This document shows positions 27,761 to 36,661 of a DNA stretch of 64,000 bases, one piece after another. The notes beneath the pieces are model-generated. The model saw nothing but the letters and a program-made list of their open reading frames with translations, had not been told where the DNA came from and did no database searches. The stretch's first letter is position 1. Each line of letters opens with the position of its first letter. The translations under genes and the position numbers were made by a program. Origin of the DNA: an uncultured Alphaproteobacteria bacterium (GTDB taxonomy: Bacteria; Pseudomonadota; Alphaproteobacteria; HIMB59; GCA-002718135); contig CABYHW010000003.1 of the NCBI GenBank assembly GCA_902518705.1, positions 1 to 64,000 of the forward strand. Reading direction: 5' to 3'.

Positions 27761-28509
27761 AAATCAATAGACATACCATCATATCCAGGTCTAACATTAG
27801 GTGGACATTTTGCAATTAATTTTTTTTCATCTAGTAAAGCTGTCATATGCGTAAAAATAGTTTGTTTAGGCTGAATATAAGAAATAAAATCCATTATTTG
27901 ATCAAATCCAGCGTGTGAAGGATGTGAATCATCTCTTAACAAACCAACTATCCATAGATCTAGATTTTTCAATTTATCAATATCTTTATTATAAAATTTT
28001 TTTAAATCTGTAGAATAAGCAAATTTTCCAATCTTGTATGTTTGCACATCTATAGAACCATGATTATGTTTAAATGTTTCAATATTTAAATTCTGAAAAT
28101 TGATACTGGAATCTAATTCTTTGATTTCCATAAATGGTAAATAATCTTTTTCTCCTTTAAAAATATATTTATAATTTGTCTCCATCTCAGGAATCATTTC
28201 TTTTGGCATATATGCAGGGATAATTTTTTTATTTATCAAAGACATTGCTCTCATATCTGGCACGCCTGATGTATGATCAGAATGAATATGAGTATAAAGT
28301 ACTGCATCAATATTTGTACATTTAGCATTATAAAGTTGTTGTCTAAGGTCTGGACTAGTATCAATTAGAATATTTGTATGTTTATATTCAATTAGTACAG
28401 ATGATCTTGTTCGAAAATTTCTTTTATTATTAAGATCAATATTACCATGTCTATTCCACGCTAAAGGTGATCCAAAAGATCCTCCACAGCCTAAAATAGT
28501 TATTTTCAT
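27757..28509 (-). CDS. MBL-fold metallohydrolase (PhnP/RNase Z-like)
   Basis: 250 residues. The start LGCGGSFGSP and the metal-binding THIHSDHTSG (near residue 95) are classic, with later histidines in FKHNHGS, DDSHPSHAGF and FTHMTALLD. It belongs to the branch related to PhnP (cyclic phosphate phosphodiesterase) that sits next to tatD and metG in Alphaproteobacteria. Its exact substrate is not known. The start codon shares a base with the tatD stop. Confidence 0.85.
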   Translation of the reverse strand: MKITILGCGGSFGSPLAWNRHGNIDLNNKRNFRTRSSVLIEYKHTNILIDTSPDLRQQLYNAKCTNIDAVLYTHIHSDHTSGVPDMRAMSLINKKIIPAYMPKEMIPEMETNYKYIFKGEKDYLPFMEIKELDSSINFQNLNIETFKHNHGSIDVQTYKIGKFAYSTDLKKFYNKDIDKLKNLDLWIVGLLRDDSHPSHAGFDQIMDFISYIQPKQTIFTHMTALLDEKKLIAKCPPNVRPGYDGMSIDL

Positions 28510-29291
28510 TACAGATAATTATCTCTTTTAGCTTTCGTAAACAAATTAAAAAAATTATTATCAGTGATTTTTTCGAATTCTTCTAAGGATAATTTAAAAA
28601 ATTTTGCCAAATATTCAGCTGTGTATTTTACAAAAGATGGCTCATTAACTTTACCTCTCATTGGTTCAGGTGCTAAAAAAGGACTATCAGTTTCTATAAG
28701 TATAGAATCTAAAGGAGCGTTCTTTATTATATCTCTTAAATTTGATGCATTTTTAAATGTTATTATTCCAGAAATAGAAATGTAGTAGTTATTCTCTAAA
28801 CAAAAATTTAATAGTTGATTTGAACCGGTGAAACAGTGAAAAATTAATTTTAAATTATTTGATTTATAATTTTTTAAAATATCTACAATTTCTTTTTCAG
28901 AATTTCTTTGATGAATGATAATTGGTAATGAATGTTTTATTGAAGCTTCAATATGGGTTTCAAAAACTTGTGTTTGTTCTTTGAGAAATTGATCATTATG
29001 ATACAAGTCAATGCCCGTTTCGCCTATTCCTATTACTTTTTCGTTATTACAGTATTGATCAAAGTTTTGTAATTCAATTTGTTTGATTGATTGAACATTA
29101 CTTGGATGAAGTCCATATGAAAGATAAATAGAATTATAATTTTTTATTAAATTTAAATGATCCTGGAAATCTTCAGGATTGGTATTGATTGATAATATTG
29201 AGCTAATATTATTTTTTTTGGAATTATTAATTATATTCTCAAAATTTTCTGATAATTTTTTAAAATTTAAATGACAATGTGAGTCAATCAT
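28509..29291 (-). CDS. tatD: TatD family metal-dependent deoxyribonuclease
   Basis: 260 residues, full length. DSHCHLNF at the start gives the HxH ligands; IGIGETGIDLYH supplies the acidic ligand; HQRNSEKE, HCFTGS and ETDSPFLAPEPMRGK complete the TIM-barrel metal site. TatD-family enzymes are 3'-5' DNA exonucleases with roles in DNA repair and RNA turnover. It overlaps metG by eight nucleotides and is co-oriented with the MBL gene, a conserved alphaproteobacterial order. Confidence 0.92.
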   Translation of the reverse strand: MIDSHCHLNFKKLSENFENIINNSKKNNISSILSINTNPEDFQDHLNLIKNYNSIYLSYGLHPSNVQSIKQIELQNFDQYCNNEKVIGIGETGIDLYHNDQFLKEQTQVFETHIEASIKHSLPIIIHQRNSEKEIVDILKNYKSNNLKLIFHCFTGSNQLLNFCLENNYYISISGIITFKNASNLRDIIKNAPLDSILIETDSPFLAPEPMRGKVNEPSFVKYTAEYLAKFFKLSLEEFEKITDNNFFNLFTKAKRDNYL

Positions 29292-30804
29292 TCAATATTC
29301 TTGGAAATATTGGTTCTGGATTATTTATTTTTATATTTTGATTGATTGGTTTAGTAAAATTTTCAAATTTATTATTATCCATATTATAATTAAAAATATT
29401 AAGAATTTTTTTTGAACTAGTTGGTATTATTGGATAGAGCATAATAGCTGATTTAATAATTATATTAGTAACAATATATAAAACTTCTTCCATTCTAATT
29501 TTATTTGTTTTTTTCAGTGCCCATGGTGCTTGAGTGTCAACATATGCGTTACCTGCAGATATTAACTCCAAGACAGACTTAATTGCTCTATCAATTTGTT
29601 GATTATTCATAAATTTACAATATTCATCAAATTTATTCTGAAGAATATTAATTAAATCCTGATCTTCATTAGTTAAATTTTCTGCTGGTCTAAGTAAAGA
29701 ATCATTATTTTTTACAGCAAAGGATGAAATTCTTTGTACTAAATTACCAAAATTATTCGATAAATCTGCGTTAATTCTATTTGCGATTGCTTTTTTTGAA
29801 AAATCTCCATCATTTCCAAATGGTACTTCTCTAAATAAAAAAAACCTAATTTGATCCAACCCATATTCATTAATAATATCGTAAGGATCGATGACATTAC
29901 CAAGTGATTTAGAAATTTTTTGACCTTCATTAGTCCACCAACCATGCGCAAATATTCTTTTAGGAGGCTCGATACCCGCAGCCATTAAAAAAGCTGGCCA
30001 ATACACTGCATGAAATCTTAATATATCTTTTCCTACAATGTGTGTTGCAGGCCAAAATTTCTTGTAATTATTATTATTTATATCTGGATAACCAATTGCA
30101 GTTAAGTAGTTACATAATGCATCAATCCAAACATACATAACATGCTTAGGATTATTTGGAACTGGCACTCCCCAATTAAAAGTTGTTCTTGAAATAGAAA
30201 GATCTTTTAATCCACCTTTAATAAAACTTAATACTTCATTATATCGTGTTTTTGGTAAGATTGATTCTGGATTTTTTTCATAATAATTGATCAACTTATC
30301 TTGCCATTCTGAAAGCTTAAAAAAATAACTCTCCTCCTTAACCCACTCTACAGGTGATCCATTATCGGTAACATAATTACCATCAATCTTTTTTAATTCA
30401 TTTTCTAAATAAAATGCCTCATCTCTAACCGAGTACCAACCTTCATAATTTGAAAGATATATTTGATTATTTTTTTCTAATTGCTTCCAAAGTTCTTGTG
30501 AAGCTTTAATATGTCTTTCTTCAGTAGTTCTTATAAAATCATCTATTTCACATCCTAAGAAAGGTATTAAATTAACAAAATTAACTGAAAGTTTATCAAC
30601 AAATTCTTTAGGTTTTAAGTTTGAATTAATGGCAGCTTTTTCTACTTTTTGCCCATGCTCATCTGTTCCTGTTAAAAAGAATACATTTTTACCTAATAAT
30701 TTATTATATCGCGCAATAATATCACAGGCTATACTTGTATATGCGTGTCCTATATGAGGAATATCGTTGGTATAGTAAATTGGTGTTGTAATATAAAAAT
30801 TCAT
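29284..30804 (-). CDS. metG: methionyl-tRNA synthetase
   Basis: 506 residues. Class I signatures are PHIGHAY (HIGH at 17-20) and KISKS (296-300) just after GWWTNEG. It lacks the zinc-knuckle cysteines and the C-terminal tRNA-binding domain of E. coli MetG, fitting the short form of Alphaproteobacteria. It charges tRNA(Met) in the cytoplasm. It lies between holB, one nucleotide upstream, and tatD, overlapping by eight nucleotides. Confidence 0.96.
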   Translation of the reverse strand: MNFYITTPIYYTNDIPHIGHAYTSIACDIIARYNKLLGKNVFFLTGTDEHGQKVEKAAINSNLKPKEFVDKLSVNFVNLIPFLGCEIDDFIRTTEERHIKASQELWKQLEKNNQIYLSNYEGWYSVRDEAFYLENELKKIDGNYVTDNGSPVEWVKEESYFFKLSEWQDKLINYYEKNPESILPKTRYNEVLSFIKGGLKDLSISRTTFNWGVPVPNNPKHVMYVWIDALCNYLTAIGYPDINNNNYKKFWPATHIVGKDILRFHAVYWPAFLMAAGIEPPKRIFAHGWWTNEGQKISKSLGNVIDPYDIINEYGLDQIRFFLFREVPFGNDGDFSKKAIANRINADLSNNFGNLVQRISSFAVKNNDSLLRPAENLTNEDQDLINILQNKFDEYCKFMNNQQIDRAIKSVLELISAGNAYVDTQAPWALKKTNKIRMEEVLYIVTNIIIKSAIMLYPIIPTSSKKILNIFNYNMDNNKFENFTKPINQNIKINNPEPIFPRILND

Positions 30805-30805
30805 T

Positions 30806-31789
30806 TTATTGAGTTAAAAAATTTAATATAAATATTTTCTTATCAAGATTTAAACTAAATAATTCTTTTTGGTTATTAGTTAAATAATCAAATCTATCAA
30901 TAAGATTTTTTTGGGTAAGATTTGTAGATAAGGACTCTAACTCTAGGTAATTTGGCATATTAACGAAGCTTTTATTATCTCTGTTTACTTTTAGCTTATT
31001 AGCAACAATTAGAATAAATTTAAGCATTGATAAATAATTATTAAATTCATCATTAGTAAGTTTTGATAATATATTTGATAAATTTATTTTATCATCATCT
31101 AGATCATTTGATAAAAGACATTTAATTGATAATTGGAAAATATCCAAGAAATCATTATTGTAATAAAGAATAGCAGTTCCTGGTGATCCATATGTTAATT
31201 CAAAATAAAAATTTATCTCATCACTAGATATTTCATCGATATTATTTTTAATGATTTTAGTAAAGTTAGTTAAATTATGAGAATTAAATTTAATTTTCAA
31301 ACATCTTGATCTGATTGTTGGCAAAAGTAATGAAATTTGATTTGATATTAAAAAGATATAGGTACTTTCATTTGATTCTTCTAAAATCTTGAGCATACTA
31401 TTTGCTGAACTGATGTTTAAATAATCAGCAGAATCAACGATAACTATTTTAGAAGAATTTTGCATTATTGATGTTGAATTTAAAAATGTTTTTAATCTTC
31501 TAATTTGATCAATTGTTATATTAGATTTAATTTTTCCAGTTTTGCTATCAAGCTCTTTTTCAATAATTTTTATATTTGGATGTGTATTATTTTTAAATAA
31601 ATTTAAATGATGTTCCAAATTACTATTTTTAAATTCTATATTTAAAATATTTTTAACTAATTTGTTGAGAAAAGTTCTTTTACCTATACCGTTCAGTCCA
31701 TGAATTAAAATTGAATTTGGAAGATTATTTGATTTGTATCTTTTAATTAAATCATTATACTGTTTATCAAAACCTATTAATTCTATCAT
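30806..31789 (-). CDS. holB: DNA polymerase III subunit delta'
   Basis: 327 residues. The N-terminal AAA+ clamp-loader fold shows a P-loop (HGLNGIGKRTF near residue 29), IVDSADYLNISSANSMLKILEESNE as Walker B/sensor region, and LPTIRSRCLKIKF as the SRC motif. It lacks the zinc-binding cysteines of some delta' proteins. It is part of the clamp loader that places the beta clamp on DNA. tmk upstream and metG downstream is the conserved alphaproteobacterial order. Confidence 0.9.
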   Translation of the reverse strand: MIELIGFDKQYNDLIKRYKSNNLPNSILIHGLNGIGKRTFLNKLVKNILNIEFKNSNLEHHLNLFKNNTHPNIKIIEKELDSKTGKIKSNITIDQIRRLKTFLNSTSIMQNSSKIVIVDSADYLNISSANSMLKILEESNESTYIFLISNQISLLLPTIRSRCLKIKFNSHNLTNFTKIIKNNIDEISSDEINFYFELTYGSPGTAILYYNNDFLDIFQLSIKCLLSNDLDDDKINLSNILSKLTNDEFNNYLSMLKFILIVANKLKVNRDNKSFVNMPNYLELESLSTNLTQKNLIDRFDYLTNNQKELFSLNLDKKIFILNFLTQ

Positions 31790-31792
31790 TAA

Positions 31793-32404
31793 TTATAACT
31801 TTAATTTTTTAATAATATTTTTGTGGATTATATCTTTAGATAAAGAAGCATCTACCGTTATATATCTTTTTTGAGTTGATATTTGTTTATATCCTTGAAT
31901 TACTTTTTGATGAAATAATAAGTTAGATTTATCATATTTGTTTTTAACTTTCCTCTGTTTTAATCTTTTAATTATTTCTTTTGGATTGATTTTAAAAATA
32001 AAAGTATAGTCAGGAAAGAAATTGTTTAGAAGTTCTTTATGAAGTTTTTGAGCTCTTTTAATTCCAAATTTATTTACATATCCTTGATAAACAAAAGAAG
32101 AATCTGCATATCGATCTGTAATGACAATCTTACCTTTTTTAAGATTAGGAATAATAACTTCATTAATATGATTTGATCTAGCTGCCATAAGAAGAAGCAA
32201 TTCTTCTATATTATTAATTGTAGATTTATTATCTAAAATTAATTTTCTTAATTTTTCTGCAAAATCAGTTCCTCCTGGTTCTCTAGATATAATAAAAGAA
32301 ATTTTATTTTTTTTTAAATATTTAGATAAAAGTAATATTTGAGATGATTTTCCACTTGCCTCAGGTCCTTCAAAACTAATAAACAAACCTTTATTTAATT
32401 TCAT
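31793..32404 (-). CDS. tmk: thymidylate kinase
   Basis: 203 residues, full length. The P-loop is FEGPEASGKSSQ (residues 10-21), REPGGT carries the substrate-binding arginine, and DRYADSSF is the DR(Y/H) motif. It phosphorylates dTMP to dTDP. It overlaps the end of dacA by 14 nt and is followed by holB three nucleotides later. Confidence 0.95.
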   Translation of the reverse strand: MKLNKGLFISFEGPEASGKSSQILLLSKYLKKNKISFIISREPGGTDFAEKLRKLILDNKSTINNIEELLLLMAARSNHINEVIIPNLKKGKIVITDRYADSSFVYQGYVNKFGIKRAQKLHKELLNNFFPDYTFIFKINPKEIIKRLKQRKVKNKYDKSNLLFHQKVIQGYKQISTQKRYITVDASLSKDIIHKNIIKKLKL

Positions 32405-33533
32405 CTAAACTTCTTCCAAAAATTAAGTATTTTGCTGCAGCAAAAATTTTAAATAGAGGATTAACTTCAGTTACATCTTTTTCAGCTATAAGCGGTACTT
32501 CTATTTTTGGTTTTCCATCTATATTTATAATTAATTTTCCTAATTCAGCACCTTTTTTAATTGGAGCAGATATTGGTTTTGTATATGTTATAGAAGAATT
32601 CATTAATTGAATTTGATCAAATGATAATGTTGATACTAATTTTTGTGCACTAATTAAATTAATACTACTCTCACTACCCAGCCATACATCTACTTCTTTA
32701 ATAAATTGATCTTTTTCAACTAATGTTTGTTGAGAAGTTTGGTTAAATGCCCAATTTATTAAATTAGATGACTCATTTAACCTCGATCTTGAACTATTTG
32801 TACCATTTATAACAACTGTAATCCTTCTATCATTCCTTAACGCTGTAGCAGCTATTCCCCACCCAGATTCTTTTGTAAAACCTGTTTTTAAACCATCAGC
32901 TCCTTGAACTTGATATAAAAGTTTATTCCTATTTGGTTGAGTAATATCATTATAACTAAATTCTTCCATTTTGAAATATGTATAAAGATTTGGAAAATCT
33001 CTAATTATTGCATTTGAAAGAATTCCAAGATCATAAACAGTGGAATAGTGATTATCATCAGGCCAGCCTGACGAATTAACAAAATTTGTATTTGTCATTC
33101 CTAAACGTTCTGCATAAACATTCATGAGTTTAGCAAAGTCTTCTTCGGTACCCCCTAAACATTCTGCTAAAGCTATAGAAGCATCATTACCAGATTGAAC
33201 AATTATACCTTTTAATAAATCATCAACTGCTACTTTATCATCTATCTCTAAAAATGTTCTGGAACCTCCCTTTTTATAAGCCTTAGGAGAAACTCTGCAT
33301 TCATTAGAAATTGCAAAATTTGTATTCTTTATTCTATCAAATGCAACGTAAACAGTCATAATTTTAGTCATCGAAGCAGGAATAATTTTTGCATTAGAAT
33401 TTTTTTCAAAAAGAACTTCATTTGTATCAAAATCAATGACAACTGCTTGCTCAGCCTTTGTATCAATGGCGTAAAGTTTTAAAGAAATAATAAAAAATAA
33501 AAAAAAGCTAAAAATTTTTACCATAAATATCAA
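32391..33533 (-). CDS. dacA: D-alanyl-D-alanine carboxypeptidase (penicillin-binding protein 5/6 family)
   Basis: 380 residues with an N-terminal signal peptide ending near YA (residue 22); a start at Met4 is equally possible. Catalytic motifs are SMTK (S54-K57), SGND (SxN motif, near residue 113) and KTG (near residue 216). The C-terminal domain (about 280-360) is the PBP5 beta domain, ending in a short hydrophobic stretch that may touch the membrane. It trims the fifth D-alanine from peptidoglycan stem peptides in the periplasm. It stands between rlpA and tmk. Confidence 0.93.
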   Translation of the reverse strand: MIFMVKIFSFFLFFIISLKLYAIDTKAEQAVVIDFDTNEVLFEKNSNAKIIPASMTKIMTVYVAFDRIKNTNFAISNECRVSPKAYKKGGSRTFLEIDDKVAVDDLLKGIIVQSGNDASIALAECLGGTEEDFAKLMNVYAERLGMTNTNFVNSSGWPDDNHYSTVYDLGILSNAIIRDFPNLYTYFKMEEFSYNDITQPNRNKLLYQVQGADGLKTGFTKESGWGIAATALRNDRRITVVINGTNSSRSRLNESSNLINWAFNQTSQQTLVEKDQFIKEVDVWLGSESSINLISAQKLVSTLSFDQIQLMNSSITYTKPISAPIKKGAELGKLIINIDGKPKIEVPLIAEKDVTEVNPLFKIFAAAKYLIFGRSLDEIK

Positions 33534-33559
33534 TAGTTCTTAATTATGACCTTTGTTTG

Positions 33560-34495
33560 TTATTCAATAAGAATTTCTGTCTCTTTATAACCTTTTGAGA
33601 TAAAGTATGAAACCAAATTATTTGCTTCTGTATTTTCAAGAGGACCAATAATTACGTCATATTCAGAATTATTTTTTTCAGAAGTATATTTTAAATTGTT
33701 ATCATAGTTATTCAATAGGATTACAATACTCTCATAATTTTCAAATCCTGAAACTCTTAAATATAATTTGAAATCAGTTATTTTTTCTGAATTTAGCTCA
33801 ATTGGCTCCTCAACAATAGAATTAGTTTCATCATTTATTTCTATAATTTCATCGATTTCTTCTATAGATACAATATCTGTTGGAGCAGATGAGATAGTTT
33901 CATCAAAATTTTCTTCATTTAAAGAATTTGCAACACTCTTCCATTGCTTACTAGCATCAGAAAGTATTTCTACTTTAACAGTGGCAATTTTAGATTTATA
34001 AAACCCAAGAAGTTGTGCAACTTTTCTTGAAACCTGAATAATAACTGCATTATCATCATGTCTATCTATAATTTTTACATTTATAGAAAGACCGTTATCT
34101 AAGTTCGTAACCTTAACCATACTTGGGATAGGAAGTGTTTTATGTCTTCCAAGTAATTCTGTAACTTTATTTATATCATTATTTACAGTTTTAATATTGT
34201 GCAATTGTTTACCATAAAAAGAAGATAGTCCAATTTCTGAATAATTATAATTTTCCTCTGGAATATAACTTACCCCTTCAATAAAATAAGGTTCACCAAC
34301 ATAATAAAAAATATTATCTTTTATTTGATTATTGTTTGATTGTTTTTTTTCTTTTTTATGATCTTTTTTATTTTCGATTATTTCTTCAATTTTATTAGTA
34401 CTATTTTCTACAACATCAGAAACATTATCAAGATTTAATTCATTACAAGAAAATAAAAGAAAAATAAAAATTAAACTAATTAGATATTTTGTCAC
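33560..34495 (-). CDS. rlpA: divergent RlpA-like lipoprotein with C-terminal SPOR domain
   Basis: 311 residues. The signal peptide ends in a lipobox (LLFSC, lipidated C17), so it is anchored to a membrane. A double-psi barrel spans about 90-170 with YSEIGLSSFYGKQLHN, RHKTLPIPSMVKVTNLDNGLSINVKIIDR and VSRKVAQLLGF. The catalytic-region NDRGPF of standard RlpA is IDRHDD here: the aspartate and arginine stay and GPF is lost. An acidic linker (180-235) leads to a SPOR domain (about 240-311) that binds denuded glycan at the septum. It overlaps mltB by 20 nt. RlpA in other bacteria is a lytic transglycosylase; activity here is uncertain. Confidence 0.8.
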   Translation of the reverse strand: MTKYLISLIFIFLLFSCNELNLDNVSDVVENSTNKIEEIIENKKDHKKEKKQSNNNQIKDNIFYYVGEPYFIEGVSYIPEENYNYSEIGLSSFYGKQLHNIKTVNNDINKVTELLGRHKTLPIPSMVKVTNLDNGLSINVKIIDRHDDNAVIIQVSRKVAQLLGFYKSKIATVKVEILSDASKQWKSVANSLNEENFDETISSAPTDIVSIEEIDEIIEINDETNSIVEEPIELNSEKITDFKLYLRVSGFENYESIVILLNNYDNNLKYTSEKNNSEYDVIIGPLENTEANNLVSYFISKGYKETEILIE

Positions 34496-35513
34496 TTAGA
34501 AGACCTACTGATATAGCGTAATATGATGAACAATTGTAATAAAGAATATTTTTGTAATTTGGATAAACTATGAACATTCTTCCGTCTATCCCATCTGGCA
34601 TTATTAATCTAGCCTCTAAATCATCCCTTATTGGTAAAGGATCTCCGTTGATTTTTGTAAATCCTAATTTTGACCATTCTGATAGTGTTTTAGGAATTGA
34701 TCTACGTTTAACTGCACCGCAACCTTTGGGGTTTATTTGTTTTATAGAATCAAAAAATGATGAAGAAATATTTTTTGGAGGGAGTACTTCTCTTCCCCAA
34801 GTACTATCATTAGACCATGGATTTTTATCTAAAGAAGTTAAATAATTTGCAGTACTTGCAAAAGCATCTGCATAACTATTCCATATGTCAATTCCATCAC
34901 CATCCCAGTCATATGCTGTTTCTAAAAAGGTTGTTGGTATCATTTGTGTCATACCAACTGCCCCACCCCAACTTCCTTTTAATTCTCCACTAGGAACAAG
35001 ATTTTTGTCTAAAATTTCAAGAGCTGCAAATAATTGTTTTTTATAAAAATCACTTCTTCTTCTATCAAATGCAAGAGTTGTTATTGCAATTATGGAATTA
35101 ATTTTTCCTTGATTTCTTCCATAATAACTTTCCATACCTAATACAGCTACTATAAACCTAGGTTGTATTTTAAAATGTTCTCCAATTTCTTTTAGTAAAT
35201 CTTCATGTTTTTTTAAAAAATTTTTTCCCGCAAATATTTTATCTTTTGTAATTGTATAAAATAAATACTCACCTAAAGTCATTGTTGATGCTGGTTGGCA
35301 TCGATCACGCATAATAATTTTACTTTGTGGTTTAACATTATTTAATTGTTTTAAGATAGTATTTTGACTTATGCCCATTTCTAAGGCCTCTTTTTTAATA
35401 TTTGAAAGCCAACTATTCCATTCTTCATCAGTTGGCATTTTTGGTTTTTCACAATCTGCTGAATAAAGATTAAATGATATAAATAAAAATAATATAACAA
35501 ACCTAAAAATCAT
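34476..35513 (-). CDS. mltB: lytic murein transglycosylase (MltB/GH103 family)
   Basis: 345 residues with a signal peptide (cleavage near residue 20, no lipobox). The catalytic glutamate lies in GMESYYGRNQGKI (near residue 127), with TLAFDRRRSDFY, GSWGGAVGMTQMIPTTF and DGDGIDIWNSYADAFASTANYL following as in MltB proteins. It cleaves the MurNAc-GlcNAc bond in the periplasm to form anhydro-muropeptides. It heads the 12-gene minus-strand run and is divergent from tRNA-Ser, with 93 nt between them. Confidence 0.92.
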   Translation of the reverse strand: MIFRFVILFLFISFNLYSADCEKPKMPTDEEWNSWLSNIKKEALEMGISQNTILKQLNNVKPQSKIIMRDRCQPASTMTLGEYLFYTITKDKIFAGKNFLKKHEDLLKEIGEHFKIQPRFIVAVLGMESYYGRNQGKINSIIAITTLAFDRRRSDFYKKQLFAALEILDKNLVPSGELKGSWGGAVGMTQMIPTTFLETAYDWDGDGIDIWNSYADAFASTANYLTSLDKNPWSNDSTWGREVLPPKNISSSFFDSIKQINPKGCGAVKRRSIPKTLSEWSKLGFTKINGDPLPIRDDLEARLIMPDGIDGRMFIVYPNYKNILYYNCSSYYAISVGLLSDKISN

Positions 35514-35567
35514 TATATAAAAATACCAAAACTATCGTTAATTAGGAAATGATATATGCTTAATATT

Positions 35568-35596
35568 TTGACATTTTTATGTTGAAACTATACTAA
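35568..35596 (+). promoter_or_regulatory. candidate promoter of tRNA-Ser
   Basis: TTGACA at 35568-35573, 17 nt, then TACTAA at 35591-35596 (TATACT at 35589-35594 is an alternative with a 15-nt spacer). The tRNA begins 10 nt later, fitting a short leader. Confidence 0.5.
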
Positions 35597-35606
35597 GCTC
35601 TTAAAC

Positions 35607-35696
35607 GGAGAGATGGCTGAGCGGTTGAAAGCACTGGTCTTGAAAACCAGCAACGGGGCAACTCGTTCGTGAGTTCGAATCTCACTCTCTCCGCCA
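35607..35696 (+). tRNA. tRNA-Ser(TGA)
   Basis: 90 nt with encoded CCA. The acceptor stem GGAGAGA pairs with TCTCTCC, the discriminator is G, the anticodon stem is CTGGT/ACCAG with loop CTTGAAA (anticodon TGA), a long class II variable arm is present (CAACGGGGCAACTCGTT region) and the T arm carries GTTCGAATC. The 3' 75 nt of this gene recur at 40642, which makes it the integration site of the following island. Confidence 0.97.
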
Positions 35697-35698
35697 TT
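35622..35698 (+). repeat. left direct repeat (attL) within tRNA-Ser
   Basis: 77 nt matching 40642-40718 except at 35635 (T against C at 40655) and 35649 (A against G at 40669). It covers the tRNA from the D arm to CCA plus two bases. The mismatched positions pair with each other in the anticodon stem. This copy lies inside the complete tRNA gene. Confidence 0.85.
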
Positions 35699-35749
35699 TT
35701 CAAGCATAATTTTAATAACTTTAAATAAATTTTGTGGTAAGATTTATTT

Positions 35750-36004
35750 ATGGTCAAGATTTTGAAATTTCCTAATAGAAATTCACCTGCCTCTAAAGAA
35801 AGAATGGAAGAACTACTAATAGCTAATGAAGAATTTAATAAAAAAGAAGATGAATTTGATAAAGCTCTATTTGATTTATTTAAAAAATATAAAAAAATAA
35901 GTAAGTATTTAAAATCAACGAAAAAAGAAAATAATGAACTTTTAAGAGGTTTAAGAAATAGTTTTAAATCTAAATTAGAGGATATAAAAAAGATATTAGA
36001 GTAA
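35750..36004 (+). CDS. small coiled-coil protein of unknown function (island gene 1)
   Basis: 84 residues, highly charged and almost entirely helical, with heptad-like runs from about residue 15 (MEELLIANEEFNKKEDEF) to the end, suggesting a coiled coil. The first dozen residues (MVKILKFPNRNSP) are extended. No family is recognised. It begins about 50 nt beyond the tRNA-Ser gene and its stop shares a base with the ATG of the next gene (TAATG), so the two are coupled. Confidence 0.55.
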   Translation: MVKILKFPNRNSPASKERMEELLIANEEFNKKEDEFDKALFDLFKKYKKISKYLKSTKKENNELLRGLRNSFKSKLEDIKKILE

Positions 36005-36585
36005 TGAAAAATTTTTTTAATCCTAACTCTATTGAATCCAAAAGTTTACAAAAAATTTTAAAAAGCAAGAAGAGTAAAATTTTAAAATATAGATATGAAG
36101 GTGAAACAAAAAATAAAATTCCTCATACACCAGAAAGTTTTGGAACTAAATTTTTTGAAGAACAAGATAGAAACGATTATACTGAAGCAGGCTTTCCATA
36201 TGATTTAGAAATGTTGCAAAATTATTTTACTAATACTTATGCTCAAGAATCTTTTTATTTTATGGGTCAAAGGTATGTTGAAGAGGCAAGATATATTAAT
36301 GGAGTTCCAGAAGGTGCTGTAAAGCTAACAATCGGCATTGAAGGCTTAGATTATAATCATTATTTATATTGTAATTTTAAAAATGGTTTACCTAATGGCT
36401 CAGCAATGCTCTATGAGTCTTATAAACTTTCACATGATCTTTATGAATTTGACAATGGATCAATAGTTAATGCTACTAGTTTTGATAATCTAACTGATCT
36501 TGAATTGAACAAAATAACTGATAATTGGAAGAAAAATAAAAATCTCTATAATCTTATGAAGGAAGATTTAGAGTTATATGAATGA
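36004..36585 (+). CDS. MORN-like repeat protein A (island gene 2)
   Basis: 193 residues, predicted soluble. Two short beta strips, EARYINGVPEGAVKL and YCNFKNGLPNGSAMLYES, have the YxNGxPxGxA pattern of MORN-type repeats. The N-terminal part (ILKYRYEGETKNKIPHTP, then PYDLEM) is shared in order with the protein at 37677, so these are paralogues. MORN-like repeats in other proteins bind lipids or proteins; nothing here fixes the role. It is coupled to the coiled-coil gene before it. Confidence 0.6.
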   Translation: MKNFFNPNSIESKSLQKILKSKKSKILKYRYEGETKNKIPHTPESFGTKFFEEQDRNDYTEAGFPYDLEMLQNYFTNTYAQESFYFMGQRYVEEARYINGVPEGAVKLTIGIEGLDYNHYLYCNFKNGLPNGSAMLYESYKLSHDLYEFDNGSIVNATSFDNLTDLELNKITDNWKKNKNLYNLMKEDLELYE

Positions 36586-36661
36586 GATAAATTATTAATA
36601 ATTTTAATGTTTTTTGTTGTCATTATTAACACTGTTAGAAGATATTAGAATAAAACTATTT

